A stretch of 35,570 nt of DNA from Pseudomonadota bacterium (lineage in GTDB: Bacteria; Pseudomonadota; Gammaproteobacteria; Xanthomonadales; Xanthomonadaceae), in NCBI GenBank assembly GCA_020161335.1, contig JAIUOJ010000018.1:1-35570 (forward strand), given 5' to 3'. How positions within the stretch are numbered: position 1 is the first letter of the stretch; each line of letters begins with the position of its first letter. The notes under the pieces were generated by a model. The model did no database searches and was not told the origin of the DNA. It was given only the letters and a program-made list of their open reading frames with translations. Position numbers and translations under genes: made by a program. This document shows, in pieces, positions 28,331-35,570 of this stretch.

Positions 28331-28419
28331 CCCCCTCTCCCGTTCACGGCAGAGGGCAGGGGTGAGGGCGATGGGCCGCGAGCCCCCACCCTGACCCTCT
28401 CCCGCAAGCGGGAGAGGGG
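28331..28419. repeat. REP-like palindromic pair between atpD and atpC
   Basis: CCCCCTCTCCCG (from 28331) leads a diverged unit ending in GGGTGAGGG. The second unit has a perfect 11-bp stem, CCCTCTCCCGC (28395-28405) with GCGGGAGAGGG (28408-28418). It is the same family as the element at 20208-20310. Such a hairpin can stabilise upstream mRNA and lower epsilon relative to beta. Confidence 0.6.
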
Positions 28420-28425
28420 ATTGAA

Positions 28426-29958
<1,533 letters not shown>

Positions 29959-30822
29959 CTACACAGCGGCCGCACCGCCGACGATCTCGGAGATTTCCTG
30001 GGTGATCGCCGCCTGCCGGGCCTTGTTGTAGACCAGGTTCAGCGTGTCGATCAGCTTGGTGGCGTTGTCGCTGGCGGACTTCATCGCGACCATGCGCGCA
30101 GCGTGCTCGGAGGCGACGTTCTCCATCACCGCCTGGTACACCAGCGATTCGATGTAGCGCGTCAGCACGTGCTCCAGCACGGTCTGCGCATCCGGCTCGT
30201 AGATGTAGTCCCAGTCGTGGCTGGCAACCACCTCGTCCGAAGCCGGCAACGGCAACAGCTGGTCGAACGCGGCGCGCTGCACCATGGTGTTGACGAAGTC
30301 GTTGTAGGCCAGGAACACCTTGTCGACCTTGCCACCGTCGTAGGCGTCCAGCATCACCTTGACCACGCCCACCAGCTGCTCGACCTGCGGCGTGTCGCCG
30401 AGGTGGGTCACGGTCGCCAGCATGTCGACCTTGATCCGGCGGAAGAACACGGAGGCCTTCTGGCCGATGGTGACAACGTCGACCTCGACGCCCTTCTCCT
30501 GCCACTGGCGGAAATCGACCAGCAGCTTGCGGAACAGGTTGTTGTTGAGGCCGCCGGCCAGCCCGCGGTCGGACGAGACGATCACGTAGCCGACGCGCTT
30601 GATGTCCTTGCGCTCGACCAGGTAGGGGTGCTGGAACTCGGAGTTGGCCTGCGCGAGGTGGCCGATGACCTGGCGCATCGCCCGTGCATAGGGACGCGAG
30701 GCCTTCATCCGATCCTGCGCCTTGCGGATCTTCGAGGCCGAGACCATCTCCAGCGCGCGCGTCACCTTGCGGGTGTTCTGCACGCTCTTGATCTTGGTCT
30801 TGATTTCCCTTCCGCCTGCCAT
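29959..30822 (-). CDS. atpG: ATP synthase F1 subunit gamma
   Basis: 287 residues, the rotating shaft. The N-terminal helix [20 protein letters not shown] and the C-terminal helix [22 protein letters not shown] form the coiled coil, and the middle alpha/beta domain carries [16 protein letters not shown]. The ATG at 30822 is supported by GGAG 7 bases before it; the frame extends into a repeat region upstream, which is not coding. Confidence 0.97.
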   Translation of the reverse strand: MAGGREIKTKIKSVQNTRKVTRALEMVSASKIRKAQDRMKASRPYARAMRQVIGHLAQANSEFQHPYLVERKDIKRVGYVIVSSDRGLAGGLNNNLFRKLLVDFRQWQEKGVEVDVVTIGQKASVFFRRIKVDMLATVTHLGDTPQVEQLVGVVKVMLDAYDGGKVDKVFLAYNDFVNTMVQRAAFDQLLPLPASDEVVASHDWDYIYEPDAQTVLEHVLTRYIESLVYQAVMENVASEHAARMVAMKSASDNATKLIDTLNLVYNKARQAAITQEISEIVGGAAAV

Positions 30823-30838
30823 CTGCTCGCTCCGCGAG

Positions 30839-30960
30839 CGGGAATCGGGAATGGTGAATGGGGAATCGTCAAAGGCCGCTGGCCCTGACATCGATCCTCA
30901 ATTCTCCGATTCGCGAAACCCCGCCCTATCGATTCCCTGTTCCCGATTCTCGATTCCCGG
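30839..30960. repeat. Inverted GGGAAT-type repeats between atpA and atpG
   Basis: GGGAATCGGGAATGG-like units (30839-30868) and inverted ATTCCC/TTCCCGATT units (30931-30960) flank about 60 bases. This is a second copy of the element found between atpG and atpD. Confidence 0.6.
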
Positions 30961-30969
30961 CAGCTGGTC

Positions 30970-32535
<1,566 letters not shown>

Positions 32536-32655
32536 TGCTTCGTTTCCCTTGTGCCGGCGTCGCCGCAGGCGATTGCTTTTGAATCCAGTAGGTCGTCGGT
32601 GGCCGGTGTCCCGTGCAGGCGCCTCACGCCCGCGCCGGTTCGCCGGCCGCCGCCA

Positions 32656-33186
32656 TCATTGACTTGCCAGCGCGGCCTGCAGCCGCTGCAGCTTGCCGCG
32701 CAGCGAACCGTCGATGACGGTGTCGCCCGCGGCGATCACCGCGCCACCGATCAGCCCGGCATCGACCGCCGTCTCGACGTCGACCTCGCGGCCGAAGCGC
32801 TTCTTCAGCGCGGCCTTGATCGAATCGAGCTCGCCGGCCGGCAGCGCGGTCGCCGAGGTCACCACCGCCTTGACCACGTGCTCGGCCTCGGCACGCAGTT
32901 CCTCGTACAGGCCCGCGATCTCCGGCAGCAGCGACAGGCGCCGGTTGTCGGCGAGCAGGCCGAGGAAGTCGCGGAACGCGCCTCCGGCCTGTTCCGGCGA
33001 GAGCAGCGACACCGCCTGCTCGCCGCCCAGGGCCGGATGGCCGAGCAGCGACGCGGCCTGCGGGTCGGCCGCGACGCGCGCGGCGAAGCCGAGCGCGTCC
33101 GACCACTGCGCGAACGCACCGGCATCGCGCGCGATGCCGAAGGCGGCGCGGGCGTACGGGCGGGCGAGCGTGAGGGCCTGGCTCAT
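32656..33186 (-). CDS. atpH: ATP synthase F1 subunit delta
   Basis: 176 residues, joins F1 to the peripheral stalk. The N-terminal six-helix domain (about 1-105, [12 protein letters not shown]) binds alpha, and the C-terminal domain (about 110-176, with [20 protein letters not shown]) binds subunit b. Starts 3 bases after the atpF stop, so probably translationally coupled. Confidence 0.97.
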   Translation of the reverse strand: MSQALTLARPYARAAFGIARDAGAFAQWSDALGFAARVAADPQAASLLGHPALGGEQAVSLLSPEQAGGAFRDFLGLLADNRRLSLLPEIAGLYEELRAEAEHVVKAVVTSATALPAGELDSIKAALKKRFGREVDVETAVDAGLIGGAVIAAGDTVIDGSLRGKLQRLQAALASQ

Positions 33187-33189
33187 GGA

Positions 33190-33675
33190 TCAGGCCGCCT
33201 CGTCCGACAGCTGCGCGGCCAGTTCGTCCAGCAGCGCCTTGTGGGCGCTGGCGTCGATTTCCCGGCGCAGCAGCTTCTCGGCGCCGGCCACGGCCAGCGT
33301 CGACACCTGCTTGCGCAGGTCCTCGCGGGCGCGGTTGGCGGACGCGGCGATCTCGGTCTCGACCAGCGCCTTCTGGCGCGAGCCTTCGGCGATCGCCTCG
33401 GCCTTGGCGGCGTCGACGATCTGGTTCGCGCGCTGGTGCGCCTGCTCGATGATCTCGTTGGCCTTGGCGCGCGCCGCCTTCAGCTCCTCGGCGACCTTCT
33501 CCTCGGCCTGCGCGAGGTTCTTCTGCGCATTGTCGGCGGCGGCCAGGCCTTCGGCGATCTTGCGCTGGCGTTCCTCGATGGCGGCCATGATGTGCGGCCA
33601 GCCAAACTTCATCACCAGCCACGCCACCGCGAAGAACGCGAGGCCCTGGATGATGAAAGTCAGGTTGATATCCAT
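33190..33675 (-). CDS. atpF: ATP synthase F0 subunit b
   Basis: 161 residues, peripheral-stalk subunit. One N-terminal membrane helix (about 5-24, [21 protein letters not shown]) is followed by a long Ala/Glu-rich helix that forms the right-handed coiled-coil dimer, ending at the delta-binding site. GGAG precedes the ATG by 7 bases. Confidence 0.97.
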   Translation of the reverse strand: MDINLTFIIQGLAFFAVAWLVMKFGWPHIMAAIEERQRKIAEGLAAADNAQKNLAQAEEKVAEELKAARAKANEIIEQAHQRANQIVDAAKAEAIAEGSRQKALVETEIAASANRAREDLRKQVSTLAVAGAEKLLRREIDASAHKALLDELAAQLSDEAA

Positions 33676-33731
33676 GACGTGCTCCGTACGCCGGCGCGCG
33701 ACGCGCCGACGCTAGCCAATGCCGGTGTCGA

Positions 33732-35339
<1,608 letters not shown>

Positions 35340-35402
35340 GGCCCAACCCCAGACGGTCAGCGGAGACGGGCCATGGTGGAATCGGCCCAGCGAAGCCGAA
35401 AA

Positions 35403-35432
35403 AGTATAGCAGCGGGGTGATTTCGCCGGCAA
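35403..35432 (-). promoter_or_regulatory. Sigma-70 promoter of the atp operon
   Basis: TTGCCG (35432-35427) and TATACT (35408-35403) on the minus strand with an 18-bp spacer match -35 and -10 boxes in 4/6 and 5/6 positions. Transcription would start near 35396, leaving a leader of about 57 bases before atpI. Confidence 0.6.
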
Positions 35433-35450
35433 CCTTGTGCGCTGCACCAA

Positions 35451-35570
35451 TGCCGGAACGCGACCGGTGCACGGCCGGGGTGCCGGGCCGGCCCGCGGCC
35501 ATGCTCACGCCACCGGCACGGCGCCTGCGGCATCGTGGGGCCCAGCGGCCGGCGATCCCCGGCCGGGCGG
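35451..35570. other. Upstream edge with no supported gene
   Basis: A minus-strand frame that ends at a TGA at 35505 could be the last 21 codons (ending AAGAVPVA) of a gene beyond the window. The evidence is too short to call. Confidence 0.2.

Overview
This is a GC-rich window of about 70% G+C. The proteins look like those of the Xanthomonadaceae (Lysobacteraceae), for example Lysobacter, Luteimonas or Pseudoxanthomonas. That placement is an inference from remembered Xanthomonas-type sequences of RppH, ErpA, Bfr and the ATP synthase subunits. No taxonomic search was possible. Most of the window is chromosomal core. I see no integrase, transposase, prophage or CRISPR array.

Layout. At 1-1206 (minus strand) lie the first codons of a probable nudC, the Fe-S carrier erpA, and a membrane-anchored protein of the type called DUF6776. 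A DUF4126 membrane protein (1326-1907) diverges from it. At 2164-6605 a tight two-gene unit encodes a receiver protein with degenerate GGDEF and EAL domains and a multi-domain hybrid histidine kinase with an Hpt domain. At 6630-8121 (minus strand) are the iron-storage pair bfr and bfd, with a Fur-box-like site over the bfd promoter, and rppH. An elongator tRNA-Met with promoter and terminator follows (8253-8329). At 8418-11926 (minus strand) an ECF-like sigma factor is translationally coupled to a transmembrane Ser/Thr kinase. A secreted DUF11 protein is divergent from them (12037-14373). glmS follows (14423-16285, minus strand).

The segment 16466-25356 (plus strand) is an ABC exporter module: adaptor, 69-residue protein, ATPase, two different FtsX-type permeases, two related secreted NTF2-like proteins, a sigma-54 response regulator and its histidine kinase. 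A near-perfect -24/-12 promoter lies just upstream of the first gene. Two perfect palindromes 21 bp apart sit further upstream, as expected for a locally encoded enhancer-binding regulator. After it come glmU (minus strand), a GtrA-type membrane protein (plus strand) and the complete ATP synthase operon atpIBEFHAGDC (minus strand, 35339 to 27888).

How it works together. The atp-glmU-glmS order known from E. coli is retained, all on the minus strand. The GtrA gene and the whole exporter module sit between its members on the opposite strand. GlmS and GlmU supply UDP-GlcNAc for the envelope. Bfr and Bfd store and release iron, and ErpA delivers Fe-S clusters. Two regulatory systems stand out: the sigma-54-controlled exporter, and the kinase/sigma pair whose sigma factor lacks the usual acidic region 2.2 motif and has Ser/Thr there instead. 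Several palindromic repeats occur between genes. One 36-bp palindromic insert lies in frame inside glmS, and a perfect 12-bp stem covers the atpA stop codon.
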